From contig JAPTYO010000007.1 in the NCBI GenBank assembly GCA_036873135.1, positions 28,378,763 to 28,442,762 on the forward strand: a stretch of DNA of 64,000 nucleotides, written 5' to 3'. The notes under the pieces were generated by a model that searched no databases, was not told the DNA's origin, and was given only the letters and a program-made list of their open reading frames with translations. Shown here piece by piece: positions 1 to 11,018 of this stretch (its first letter is position 1; each line of letters begins with the position of its first letter). This DNA is from Clarkia xantiana subsp. parviflora (taxonomy: Eukaryota > Streptophyta > Magnoliopsida > Myrtales > Onagraceae). The position numbers and the translations under genes are program-made.

Positions 1-1
1 T

Positions 2-271
2 ATGGAATTAGATGATACCCCAGACATGTATGAACCTATGCAGGCCTTTCAATCATCACTAACAAGTTCTCACATATGTGGTTTTGCAGATATTTGTCAT
101 GATTTATCATCAGAGGAACAACATACTCAAACCAGGCTGAAACTAATCAAGTTGGCTTCTTTTGAGACAGCATATAATGCTACAATACACAACACCTTAG
201 GCATTCTATCAGACCCTGCAGAGATTACCTCAAACACGAGGTTCAAAGAATGTTGGAAGCAGGATGGATAA
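2..271 (+). CDS. 3'-terminal coding part of an unidentified gene (partial)
   Basis: An open frame enters from the left edge and ends in TAA at the end of this interval. It gives about 89 residues with ordinary protein composition (mixed charged and hydrophobic residues, little low complexity), ending in an ECWKQDG-like tail. It is followed by T-rich, AT-rich DNA typical of a plant 3' UTR. The first in-frame ATG at position 2 need not be the true start, because the gene begins outside the window; this is probably the last exon or part of it. I do not recognise the family and see no catalytic motif. It could also be a chance frame, but its position against a 3'-UTR-like flank favours a real terminal exon. 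Confidence 0.45.
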   Translation: MELDDTPDMYEPMQAFQSSLTSSHICGFADICHDLSSEEQHTQTRLKLIKLASFETAYNATIHNTLGILSDPAEITSNTRFKECWKQDG

Positions 272-767
272 GACTGGAAAGCATACAAGTTTCTAGCTCT
301 TCATACTCACTGTAATGTGTATTCTTACTATCAATACTATCTCTGTCTTAATTTCCCTTGAATTTTTTTTTAAAACTCAAAAATCATTACTATTTTTCAA
401 ATAAGGGTGTTCTTCTTTTTCCATCTCACAATACCAATGCCTACATTTGTTTGCTGCCTTCTATGTGTTGTTTAGAAGATGTTTCTCCTTCTTCAATCTT
501 CCCCTTCATATTGTGATTTTACATGACAACTTCAGAAATATATCTCTGTGATTGGTCTGGGAAGTACCATAGCAAGTCTAAGAATGCCTTTGTTCAGAGT
601 TTTACAGCTTTGGTAATGTTTCAACGATTCTTGGCAACTGAATCTAAAGTTGTTGTCTATTCCTCTGAAATTTTTTTGTGTATTGATAACATAGAAGTCT
701 TTATTTCTAGTAGACTGGATGACTTTCTTCAGCTTTAAGGCAAAACTTTCAAAAGCTGTTCATAAAA
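272..767. other. Intergenic / 3' flank, nothing recognised
   Basis: AT-rich DNA with T-runs after the stop codon of the partial gene. Short open frames are present but have no family resemblance. It probably includes the 3' UTR and polyadenylation region of the upstream gene. Confidence 0.4.
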
Positions 768-1045
768 AGGAAGGGCAAAATTCGATTACCCACTATAGAA
801 AAAGAAGGTAATCATGGCTGTTTCCATGAACACATAAGAGCATTTCTTTGAGATCAAATAGGAAGGGCAAAATTCGATTACTCCCTATAGAAAAAGAAAG
901 TAATCATGGTCTTTTCCAAGATCAAAAAAAAAAAAAAAAAAAAAAGGGTAATGTTTACACTTTCTATGTTCATAAAAGGAAGGGCAATATTCGATTATCC
1001 CCTATAGAAAAAGAAGATAATCAAGGCTGTTTCCAAGAACTTAGA
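768..1045. repeat. Three diverged copies of a ~65-bp tandem/interspersed unit
   Basis: The block containing GGAAGGGCAAAATTCGATTA followed by CTATAGAAAAAGAA and TAATCATGG recurs near 770, 861 and 978. Spacings are about 91 and 117 bp; the last gap is widened by a 21-bp A-run. The copies differ by scattered substitutions, so the triplication is old. Frames crossing it have no recognisable product. Confidence 0.75.
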
Positions 1046-1499
1046 AAAGTGTCAATAAACAAACTCTGTGTTTCTATTGCTCTTAAAACAAAGCATTTGT
1101 TTAAAAAGTCTGTTTAGTCATCCTGTTGCTATGTGAAATAATGATAGTATGTTCATCAGCTGTGTAATCTCTTTTTTGGAATAGATTGAACTGATTGATA
1201 AGTGTCCATGAATACTTTGATCTAACTGCTGGAAACCTTCTTGACTGCTTTTTACATTACTTCCTCAGACCAATCACTCAGTTTTTTCATGGAAGATAAG
1301 TGGTGTCATCATGATCAATAATAGTGAAGGTTCTATCTTCTTTTATTTCTTCCTTTCATTCGTCATATGGATAGGCAGCTCTCTTATGTTGTGATCAAAT
1401 CTTGGCTTGGTTGAAATGTTTTGGATAAGATCCACTTTACATTGGAAAATTGTTTTCTTAAAAAAAAAAAAGAGTTTCATGGGGAATGATAGAGATAAC

Positions 1500-1700
1500 A
1501 CTATTGAATGTTAAGAATACATTTGTCTAGGAGTTTTGTATACATCAACTAGTCCTTGAGGATCTCATTGTAATTACATATGTTTAGAGCAACATATATA
1601 ATGCTCTAACAATCCTGTAATAATCATCTTATCATCAATGAAGCTTTCCATCGTTTCCTTTCTCTCTACAATTCTGTTATTCTCTACAATTCTGTTATCT
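1500..1700. other. Possible degenerate solo LTR (weak)
   Basis: The stretch starts with TGTTAAGAATAC near 1509 and ends with a duplicated TCTCTACAATTCTGTTAT motif before 1700. This is the look of a plant copia LTR 3' end. No target-site duplication or second LTR was found, so this rests only on style. The sequence between 1738 and 2160 is unassigned; it has a minus-strand TATA-like CTATAAATAGATG at about 2087-2099 that could be a remnant promoter. Confidence 0.2.
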
Positions 1701-2169
1701 TTGATTACTTTCACTGATCACGCTCTCCTTAAGTCAATTTCGCCCCACCTCACCCTCAGGCTATGCAACGAGGTTTAACACAAGGGGCGATCACCTCCCA
1801 GGATACAACAGTGTCATTGACCCGAATCGTGCAGACAATTCGGTGAACCGAACTGAACAATACCTGAACTCAAAAGAAAATGTGAGATCTTGATAGGAAA
1901 ATAAAAAGTTGAAGTTAATCACAGAATTGGAATAAAAACCTGAGAGCGATTGACTGTAGTAAATCCGAGAGCAGAATTTGCGAAACAACAAACAGAATTT
2001 TCGGATGTAGCAAGAACAGAACTTCGGACAATAATTTTTTAGAGGAAAATTTCGAAATTTTTGGAGTGATTTTCTGAATAGGAATATCATCTATTTATAG
2101 TGTGAGGATTGCTCAAACCAAATATAGAAAATATATTTCTGCACATATATATTGACTATATTTAAATTA

Positions 2170-2971
2170 GGGTTTATGGGTTTTTTGGTACCCTATGTTT
2201 GCTCACTTTTGGCTTTTGGTACCACATGCATGTTTGGTTTTGCCTATTTTTGGTACTATACGTTTGCCAATTGTATACTTTTGGTCCGACCGTTAGTTGA
2301 CCGTTAAATAGTCACGTGACTTGCACATGCCTAGCCCCAAATTTTGATTTTGTTCAGTTTAGTCCTCAAATTTTTTGTCCTAACTTTTTCTTTTTGTAAT
2401 TTGGCCCTTAAACATTTTCAACCGCACCCTAGGACTAAATTGACCTAGCCATGGTCTAACCCATGCCTAGATCGGACCATGGCTAGGGTCACCGGACCCG
2501 GGTGACCCTAACCATGGTCCGACCCAGTCATGGGTCGGACCATGGCTATGTCAATTTAACATTAGGGTTCAATTGGGTCAATTGAACCCAATTGCTAAAT
2601 TGACCTAGCCATGGTCCGACCCATGGCTAGGTCGGACCATGGTTAGGGTTGCCCGGGTTCGGCGACCCTAGTCATGGTTCTACTAGCCATGGGTCGGACC
2701 ATGGCTAGGACAATTTAGTCCTAGGGTGCGGTTGAAAATGTTTAAGGGCTAAATTGCAAGAATAAAAAGTTAGGACAAAATTTTTGAGGACAAAATCAAA
2801 ATTTGGGGTTAGGCATGTGCAAGTCACGAGACTATTTAACGGTCAACACTAACGGTCGGACCAAAAGTATACAATTGACAAACGTATGGTACAAAAAACA
2901 GGCAAAACCAAACATGTAGTACCAAAAGCCAAAAGTGGGCAAACATAGGGTACCAGAAGACCTATAAACCC
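2170..2971. mobile_element. Mutator-like foldback element (non-autonomous MULE)
   Basis: The element starts GGGTTTATGGG and ends with the matching inverted CCTATAAACCC. The inverted repeats run well over 250 bp each: the left arm to about 2450 is repeated in reverse from about 2700 to 2971 with scattered mismatches. The two arms leave a centre of short repeats around CCATGGCTAGG. It is flanked by a perfect 9-bp direct repeat TTTAAATTA (2161-2169 and 2972-2980). Long inverted repeats plus a 9-bp duplication are the hallmark of Mutator superfamily insertions. There is no transposase; the size (802 bp) suits a non-autonomous copy. Confidence 0.9.
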
Positions 2972-2980
2972 TTTAAATTA

Positions 2981-4470
2981 TACACCGAATATACACTGTG
3001 TATAAAATATTTGTATCAATATTGATTATACACTTGCTAAATTAGCAGTGTTCGATGTATCTGGACATGTGAATCTCAATGCATCTTTCTATGCCATTCA
3101 CACACATGACTTGGGCTTTGGTCTTGGCCCACTGCAGCCAAACCACGACCACAAGTGCAACAGTAGGTTCGAGTTTATGAGTCAGTTGGTTTATGCGTGT
3201 TTTATTTTTTATTTTCCTGCCAAGTACTGTAAATGTAACCAACTTGTTTACAAACAAAGGATCACTTCGAATCCAAGTAAACCAAACAACACATCAATGG
3301 ATATCTGAATTTTGGGAGAGTGAACTCAGAAGAGAAAACCGATAACTGTAATCTATATCTCAACATGTTTACATCACTTAAAAACTGAAAACAAAAACTA
3401 ACTTCTTTAGCTAAGAAACTGTCAAACCATTACTTTAAAGTTGTCCTAAAGACAAGCTACCTTTTTTTCCTCGTTTGCTAAATACAAGCTACTGAACTGT
3501 CTTTAAACTATTACACAAATCACTAAACTTAACTTCTTTTGACATAAAACCGATCATTTACTTAGTATACCATGAAAAACTTTACCACCAAGTCTTTTAC
3601 TTTGAGCCCAAGTTAATTAGCTTGCTTTTTCTTCAAGTTATAACTCTAACGTGTTACTCTTGAACTCATATACTTCTCCACTTGCCATCAAACCATCCTC
3701 CTACAAAGTTGATCAAACAGTTACATGTACCTGTATTATGTTTGCTTCACACATATACTAATTCACACTCGCACCGGGTCAACCTATAATGAGCAATTGC
3801 TTTATGAATATTTCTTAACTCAAATGGTTTTAGCGGTATTGAAAACTTATATCTAGTTAAGATTGAGATACTAAACTACTACACAATATGAATATAATTT
3901 AGGCGTGTTTTATTTTTTTATCATATGATATCATAGCGCCCAGTTTCACTCAGAATGACCGTCAATAACATAATAGTCCAATTTTTATTTTATTTTTTTG
4001 CCATTTTTTCATATATAGCTTCGTTGTTACTTGTTAGTGAAAGGATTAACAACCGTAAGTAAATACCTAAGTAGTGCCAACCTAAGTAAATACATCTGAG
4101 CTAAGTAGTGCAACCTAAGTAAATACAGCTGAGCTGAGCAAATCTAAAACTGCATCCTCAATAAAAGCTGCAATCTGAAGATTGCTAATGGGAGATGACA
4201 CGTGTCAAGTGAAGTTACCATTTATAGTGCACAATGATTACCAAGACAAACAGTGTCAGGTAGACAAAGACAGAGGATAGTATGACAGCCAACGCAATGG
4301 AAGTTATGGAACATTTGGCTAATTTTCATGCACAACTCTCTTGCTAGAGCCAAGAAAAAGAGAAGTATGTATTTCAACGCTTTATCTATTAGTTTAAATT
4401 TTATTGATTTTGAAAATGAACAAATATTTGTAGCTTGTATATTAGTCACATTGTAATCTGATTCTAAGAG
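2981..4470. other. AT-rich intergenic DNA, nothing recognised
   Basis: No coding frame, RNA gene or element boundary is convincing here. A short duplicated CCTAAGTAAATACA-type motif occurs at about 4078-4130. Confidence 0.4.
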
Positions 4471-4525
4471 AATGAGGATTATCGTAGATGTGAAGTATAG
4501 TAAGCATTTTAGGATTGTTGTTCAA

Positions 4526-5075
4526 TGTACATCGGATTGGACCTCATTAAGGATCGACTTGGTCGCCCCGTCGACCTCGAACATGGTAAGTGGTCGAGAC
4601 CCGACAAACCACGCGCTAGTCCTTCAAGAAACCTCCGTCCGGACTAGTCCGGTATTAACGCGGTCGGTTCGTCCCGCGTCCGGCCCCCGATGCCCGGGTG
4701 ATCGACACTCGGGTTGCGCACACGATACACCTATAACAATATTACACGGTTTCCAACCATGAATGTGGGCCCCTCCGATGCCAAGACCATAATCCCTATA
4801 AAAAGGGCATTATATCCTTCATTTATAACTTGATTTCACTTGAGTGCTATGACTTCTCTCTAGAGTTTTATTTCTCTAAAAACGAACTCTCATTTAAACA
4901 TCGGAGTGGGTTTGCCGGACACCCCCCGGCTTACCCCTTGTGCAGGTAAGCGAGGAAAGGAACGAAAGAGCGAAATACGAAGTAAGGAAAGCGATCTCGA
5001 CTCGACAAATGGCCGCCAAGATCGGAGTTCCGACGAGCTTGATCCATCATTGGCGTCGTTTGTGTGACTCGAACA
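4526..5075 (+). mobile_element. Truncated Gypsy LTR with primer-binding site
   Basis: A GC-richer block has a TATA box (CTATAAAAAGGGC near 4796), a GACTTCTCTCTAGAG leader, a GGCTTACCCCTTGTGCAGG segment and an end in GATCCATCA. It is followed directly by TTGGCGTCGTTTGTGTGACT, a primer-binding-site-like sequence. The same order of motifs occurs in the LTRs of elements A, B and D (TATA, ACTTCTCTCTAGA, CCTTCGTGCAGG, terminal CA, TTGGCGCCGTC). It is therefore the LTR end plus PBS of a related Tat-type element whose body is lost. The left boundary (TGTACATCGG at 4526) is a guess; no target duplication is visible. Confidence 0.65.
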
Positions 5076-5221
5076 AATGATGGATATACACCCGATTGAT
5101 AGGACATCACACGGAAAGCAAAAAGAAAAAAGTACTGTCAGCTGACTACCATTGAAAGATAACGTAGATGTTCAGTAATTTAGGTTCGAGCACTTTATTC
5201 CTTATGGACTCATTGACCATA

Positions 5222-6178
5222 TGCGTATTACGGAATAAAATATATTAAAAATTAATATTTTATTATGATCTGATTGAGTTTTATTAGGAATAGATATATT
5301 TCTAATATCTTATCGTTATCTATTTTCTTATTATATTATTATTAGATTTAGTCTTGTATCTATATATATGTACATGTACTAAACCTTAGATATATAACAC
5401 ATCATAATACAATTATCATTCTTATGCAGATATTATGTCGGCCACCTCCTGCCCATTCTGATTTTTTTTCTCTTTCTATAAGAAAATAAATTCTTACTTT
5501 CGTATTGACGACTTCTGCGTCGATTTCCTGCTTTAGCGCCAGCTGACGATGCCACCACACGGATGGCCCCTACAATCGTGATGTCCAACTGCATTCTTCT
5601 CCGATGTTGTCAACTAGACCTCTCCAACTTTGGGTTTCCGTCGTGCCGAATGAACCTATCCGGGCTTCCGTCATTGCCGACTAGATCCTCCCGGCAACTG
5701 TCGTGCCGACTAGACATCTCCGGGCTACCGTCGTGTTGACTGGACACCTCCGGGCTTCCGGCGTGCCGACTGGACATCTACGGGCTTTCACCGTTGCCGA
5801 CTGGACATCTCCAGACGTTCGATGTTGCCGACTGGACATCTCTGGCTTCTTCCGTTGCCGACTGGACATCCGGGCATCCGTTGATGGCGACTAGACTATT
5901 TCGGACATTTAATGAAATTCTTCATATAAAGATCGGCATTCTTGTCAGAATGTCCGTCTTGCGGGTGCGTATTAGGAAATAAAATATATTATAAATTAAT
6001 ATATTTTGTTATGTTTTGATTGATTTATATTATGAATAAATATATTTCTAATTATCTTATCATTATCTCTTTATTTATTATATTATTATTAGATTTAGTA
6101 TTGTATCTATATATGGTACATGTACTCTAACTCTAAATAAGATTATAATACAATTATTATTCTTCTATAATGCGAACG
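5222..6178. mobile_element. TRIM-like element: two ~215-bp direct repeats around a minisatellite core
   Basis: The sequence from TGCGTATTACGG at 5222 to about 5440 is repeated, diverged, from TGCGTATTAGG at about 5965 to 6178. Shared landmarks are ATTATTAGATTTAGT, TTGTATCTATATAT, GTACATGTACT and ATACAATTAT. These look like the two LTRs of a very short element of about 950 bp. The intervening ~520 bp has no protein-coding capacity for retroelement proteins and contains a 33-bp minisatellite. The exact LTR ends and the target duplication could not be fixed, so the class (TRIM or copia derivative) is an inference. Confidence 0.55.
5660..5905. repeat. 33-bp minisatellite in the core of the TRIM-like element
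   Basis: About seven copies of a unit around TGCCGACTGGACATCTCCGG, spaced roughly 30-36 bp, with the variable linker GGCTTCCGTCG. It is much richer in GC than its neighbours. Open frames on both strands come from the near-multiple-of-three period and are not taken as genes. Confidence 0.8.
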
Positions 6179-7637
6179 TAGATTATTTTAGGGGCTAACA
6201 ACTATTATGTCTCATGTCAATAATAAAACGCACGTTTTAACCAATTAAATTATAACCTCGAACTTGTGAATGAATTTCTAGAACACATTCTCTATATATT
6301 TCGGCTAAATAAGCCAAGCTTAATAAAAATTCAAAAGTGTAATTGATGTAATTTTACCTGTTACCTAACATTTATGTGGTTGCAGAAATAGATTCAAATA
6401 AGGGTTATTAGGCCGACCCTTTTTACAATGCTTGAAAGTAAAATGTTTATAGAGAATCGATTCGATGAAAGCGATCAAGGAAGGTGTGGTCCGAGCTAGC
6501 TAGGGCAGCGACATGACAGCACTGGCCATTTGTAGAAATATATATGCTTCGATACAGCTGTTGAAGAGCCGACCATATGAAGTTTGGACCACTCTACACT
6601 ATACAAATACAATGCATATGCATGGTCCATTTTCACATCATGATCATGAGCAACAAGAAGCCCTCCGTCGAAATGTTATAATGTTTGTTTCTTGAAACCG
6701 AGTAACCAATGTAATTGACAAGGAATCTGCGAAGAATAAGACGTCTACTTTAACTAATTGTTCTATAAACTCGAATTTATGGATGAAACAACTTTTATAT
6801 GTTTTTCAGAATCCTTCCACCTACCTTGACCTTAACTAACCGCCCTTAAGTTCATGTATAATAATAGGTTTCAACTCGGGCTCTGGGCTTTTTTTATGAA
6901 CAAAACATATGTCATCACTAGGAATATAATATGTGTCTTCTCATACTAAGTTAATAATAAGATGTGAACCTTAACCAACTGTCATAATGTGTTCAACACA
7001 CTCTTATACATACTTCAACAACATTTATGATTCCGTATGCATAGTAGATATAATCTATCTATCAATAAAAAAAATTACGGTACATTTGTCTGCAGGAATA
7101 CAAGAGGAATAGAAATTTGAAATTGTGAAGAAGATGTTTGGATGCAAATACGGTTCGAAATAAAAATTTAAATTCCACACTTACAGTAAATAACCATTAT
7201 AATTTATAATCCTACCCTAAGAATGACTATTCATCATTCTCTATTTATATCCATATTCATATTCAATTTGCCAAACTTCTTGTTAATTTCATACATAAAT
7301 TACTTTATTGTTCTCGAGTACTCAATCCAAGTGCTTGTGTATCAATCTTTCGACATTCACAGTATTAGTTACTAATGATGTGTTTGATTGATTGAATAAA
7401 GAACGTGAAATAGAGAAATAAAGTATCGATCATGGAGTTCTTAGTATATTAGAGCGATATGATGCTTATAAGCCCAACAAAATTTCTTCAAATGAAGAGT
7501 TATATGATTTTGAATTGTAATATTCAAACGTAGTACAATTCAAATCCAACAAAAAAAAAAATCCTTATTTTTAAGACTTGAGTAAGGACACAGATGTACC
7601 ATACTCCAACGAGTTACTACTCAACTCAAATCCATAA
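6179..7637. other. AT-rich intergenic DNA, nothing recognised
   Basis: No convincing gene, RNA or element ends. Only short chance frames are present. Confidence 0.4.
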
Positions 7638-8936
7638 GGGATAAGGGTTCCTTTGGTACCACTTTTTTGGGCAGATTCCACTTTTGGTATCACTTCTTTT
7701 TTTTTTTGTACACTTTTGATACCAACGTTTTGCATTTTGTACCCTTTTAATACATCTGTTAACTTACTGTCCAAAACCACCGTTAAAATGCCATGTGCTA
7801 TGCACGTGACGTACCTTTTATTTTTTTTCCGAAATTTTCACTTACTTTGACAGAATTGCCCTTTTCTTTCTCTTCTCCAGTTCTCCTACCTTTGAGAGTT
7901 TCTCTCTCTTCTGCAATCGAACAAGACCCAATCTTGCTGTAGCAAGTAAAGCCAACTGGGATTCCTCACCTTCTTCTTTTTCAGTCCACTCTTTCTCTCC
8001 CTAAATCCATACCTATGTGATATGTAATCTCCATTTAGTTTATGAAACAAGAACCTGAAAAGCTTCCATTTTTCTTATGGTTATGTTCTTCAATGTGCAG
8101 ATTAATGAAACAAACTTAATATTGCATTCATTCTGTAAGATTCAAAACAAAATTGGTTTGAAAGCTTTGATTTTTCAGCACCCTGATATTAGAAACCTTA
8201 TCTTGCTGAGGATTACAACGTCGATTCATCTATGTTCTTTTTGTGGTTTACATAAGATCTGCATCTTGAATCCCTCGGTCGCCTCCGTCACCTAAAGGAG
8301 CTCCACCTTTCTGACAACAGCCTCACCGGAAACCCAGATCCTCTCCTCGGACGGCTACAGAGCTTATTAGTTCTCGATTTGTCGGAGAATTTCTTGACAT
8401 GCTCCATTCCCGAAGATTTCTCCGCCTTGACCAACCTCACCGTCCTCGACCTGGCTTCCAATTTCATCTCCGGCCCGATTCCGGCTAATTTAGCCTAAAT
8501 CTCCGAGCTCCGAGCTTGAATAATCTCACCGGAAACCTAATTAGAGGGTTAATTTTGTTCTTTTCAGTTGTTCGAAAGTCGGGCGGAGAATCAGAGAGGA
8601 CGTCGGAGTAGGCGGCAACAACCGGTGGGAGCAGCAAGGGTAGGGGCTCTGTTGCTGGTGTTGGTAATGGTTGTCGGACGAGCAGGACGGAAACAATGGC
8701 TGTGTTGATTGCTCACTTAGGTGTAAGGTCATTTCACGCGGGTTTTTTCATTAAAAAAAAAAAAAAGTCACGTGCAAAAAACGTGAGCAACTAACGGCTA
8801 AAATAGACGGAATGTTAATGATGGTACCAAAAATGTATAAAGTTGAAATAGTTGGTATCAAAAGTGTACAAAAAAAAGGAGTGGTACCAAAAGTGGAATC
8901 TGCCCAAAGAAGTGGTACCAAAGGAACCCTTATCCC
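7638..8936. mobile_element. Pack-MULE (Mutator-like element carrying gene fragments)
   Basis: The termini are GGGATAAGGGTTCCTTTGG on the left and its exact inverse on the right; the inverted arms extend about 150-170 bp with mismatches. Flanks carry a 9-bp duplication with one mismatch, AATCCATAA (7629-7637) and AATTCATAA (8937-8945). The interior (about 7850-8740) is unlike the arms: it is richer in GC and contains a recognisable LRR gene fragment. A Mutator-type element with captured host coding sequence and no transposase is a Pack-MULE. Confidence 0.88.
8259..8498 (+). pseudogene. Captured LRR receptor fragment (in the Pack-MULE)
   Basis: The frame encodes 79 residues of plant leucine-rich repeats ending in TAA. 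Three successive repeat units carry the LxxLxxLxLSxNxLTG type pattern: ELHLSDNSLTGN, VLDLSENFLTCSIP and VLDLASNFISGPIP. This is the plant-specific extracellular LRR class of receptor-like kinases and receptor-like proteins. No signal peptide or start codon precedes it in frame and no kinase follows it. A short downstream stretch (about 8600-8700, + strand) can be read as a hydrophobic LLLVLVMVV run plus basic residues, which might be a captured membrane segment, but that is uncertain. The fragment is a captured piece, not a gene. Confidence 0.85.
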
Positions 8937-8945
8937 AATTCATAA

Positions 8946-10138
8946 TATATCCTCACTTTATGAACCTAAGTAAGGACTGCTAATTTAGGCTGGATTTAAT
9001 CGGATTGAGATGAATTAATGAGTAGAGTCACTCGGCTTGAGAGGTAGAAATCTAACAATAGCTGACTAGATACACATAACATGCACCAATGATTGAACAA
9101 TTTTTTTTTTTTTTTGGATTGTTTTAGGAGGCCCTAATTTAACGGGAGTGCAACATTCACAATATTCTTACTTTAAACAGACTGATTGGATTTAAATTTG
9201 TAATTAATTATTAATTAATGAATCGTTGAACTGTATTAATGGATAAGGAGGAAAGAGAGAGTCTCCATTACCGACTGCCACTGCTTGGTCTACCTTGTTC
9301 CGAGGCTGTACTTAGACATATGTAGTCTTTGAATTGACTATCCAAAATTATTGACTTTGTCTCCACGAAAATTGGACTAGGAGGATCTTTCCAACTTCTT
9401 ATACCTGATTCAATGCATGTTTCAACAAACTTCTAATTCAATCCAACCGTATATTTCGACATCAATGTTGTATTTTCTTTTTTTTAGAAATTGATTAATT
9501 CAATTTGTAAGTAGTGAGCATAAAGTCATTTCTTATATTTATATACTACATCAACTCCTCAATTCTAGTTAACGTAGAACAATCACACTTTACATTATAT
9601 GCATATCATATATACTTTAATATTAGCTCGACTTCTTGAGTTTGTATTTCGTTTACCCTCAGAGAGTTCTCTTCTTTTTGTTTGACATTGAATCGTCGAA
9701 CCAAGTCATTTTTTTTTACCTTTCTACAATGCTCTTGGAGCACCATGCTTTTGTCACTAATTTTTTTATTTTTCTATTGCCCTAAAGGTGAACCCCGGGA
9801 AATTGATATTATTAATAGTATGATACACATCTTAGGTGTAGTTAAAAAAATTCATATTTTTTCATACTTTTAAAGTTTTACTTATGTTACAATTAAGTCC
9901 ACCATAGTAATAAAAAAACCAAAAGCATGGTGCTCCCAAAACATGGTAGAAAAATCCATTTTTTTTGTTCATCAAGTGGGTCTCATGATTAAGGATCTTA
10001 ACTAATCGAATTTCTCGCAAACTCTACTCTAATATATTTTACTCGAGCTCGTTAACCAAAACTGTTTTTTCAAGCTTGAGCTTGTCTGGGCATACACGAC
10101 AAGTTCGTGCACGGTCGCCAAACTTAAATTGTACATCC
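8946..10138. other. AT-rich intergenic DNA with a small imperfect inverted repeat
   Basis: No gene is supported. A ~40-bp inverted pair around GGAGCACCATGCTTTTG (about 9711-9762) and its inverse (about 9908-9955) could be the ends of a ~250-bp MITE, but no target duplication is clear. Confidence 0.35.
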
Positions 10139-10193
10139 TAAATTGAAGGGTTAAGAACCTATGAAAGGTCTGAATTATCACCCATGTTAACGG

Positions 10194-10968
10194 TGATGGA
10201 TAAATGTCCAATTCGGGTTCGTATTTACATTTCGGGCCTCGTAAACGTGTCAAAAATTACATCTCGGTTTAAAAACATCTCCCACGGTATCAAAACGGTC
10301 CGGAAGCGCATTTACGCGCGTCCGGACCAAACCTCCGGGTTGCACGGAAATCCAGACCTCGCCGAATTGCCCAAATTCGACGACGTCCGGATTGCCTTAC
10401 GGTTATCGCGCGACTACCGTATCCGCGATTACCGTTGCGTGTAGAGAAATCAAGTTCGCACATTACCAATATGGATGACGGTTACCGCATGATCTTGAAC
10501 CGTCATCAAACCACTCTAAAACCGGGTCCGGTCCCAAGAAAGCCTATAAATAGGAGGTCTTGGCCACCCATTTTCACACATTCTCATTTTGCCCAACTTT
10601 GGTATTTTGAGCTCTGACTTCTCTCTAGAAATATTATCTCTCTAGAAATTACCATTTTGCCCTTATAGTGACTTAAGCATCGGAGAGGGCTCCGCTAGCA
10701 CCACCCCCCCCCCCCCCCTCTCCGTGCTAGCATTGGTCCTTCGTGCAGGAACTGCGTCCCAGACGCCCGCATCCGTGCACAGATCCCTGACATTTGAGAC
10801 ACAACCTTACCGAGACACATCTGTACCGAAATTCAGACCTCATACGGGAGCAGATCCGAACACTTGTCAGTGGCTCAACCTCCTCCTGACGGAAGGGTTA
10901 CAGCCCAAAAGCCCGCACAACCACGCGAACAAACGCGTCCGTACGACTTTGTTCATCCGGACGCAACA
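10194..10968 (+). repeat. 5' LTR of element A
   Basis: Starts TGATGG and ends CAACA. It carries a TATA box CTATAAATAG at 10544-10553, a leader ACTTCTCTCTAGA and a homopolymer C-tract at about 10703-10718 bracketed by interleaved inverted repeats. It differs from the 3' LTR by few substitutions and by the C-tract length, so the insertion is fairly recent. Confidence 0.95.
10544..10553 (+). promoter_or_regulatory. TATA box of the LTR promoter (element A)
   Basis: CTATAAATAG sits in the LTR about 425 bp before its 3' end. The same motif is kept in the other five LTRs of this family, for example on the minus strand as CTATTTATAG near 39011 and 48531. It should set the start of the genomic RNA about 30 bp downstream. 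Confidence 0.7.
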
Positions 10969-10993
10969 TTGGCGCCGTCTACGTGATTCGAAC
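10969..10993 (+). other. Primer-binding site of element A
   Basis: TTGGCGCCGTCTACGTGATT follows the LTR end directly. TGGCGCCGT matches the complement of a plant tRNA-Asp 3' end including CCA for nine bases and then diverges, so the priming tRNA is not certain. B and D have the same sequence in the inverse orientation. Confidence 0.7.
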
Positions 10994-11018
10994 AAGAAGC
11001 TACCGTACCGCAGAAATC

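Noticed and set aside
523..738. 71-codon frame downstream of the first partial gene
   Set aside because: It lies in a probable 3' flank, no motif was found, and composition follows the T-rich DNA.
1791..2090. 99-codon minus-strand frame
   Set aside because: Low-complexity F/S/R composition, no family resemblance, and inside likely repeat-derived sequence.
8541..8732. Minus-strand 63-codon frame in the Pack-MULE
   Set aside because: Repetitive S/P/Q composition opposite a possible captured membrane segment. No evidence of a gene.
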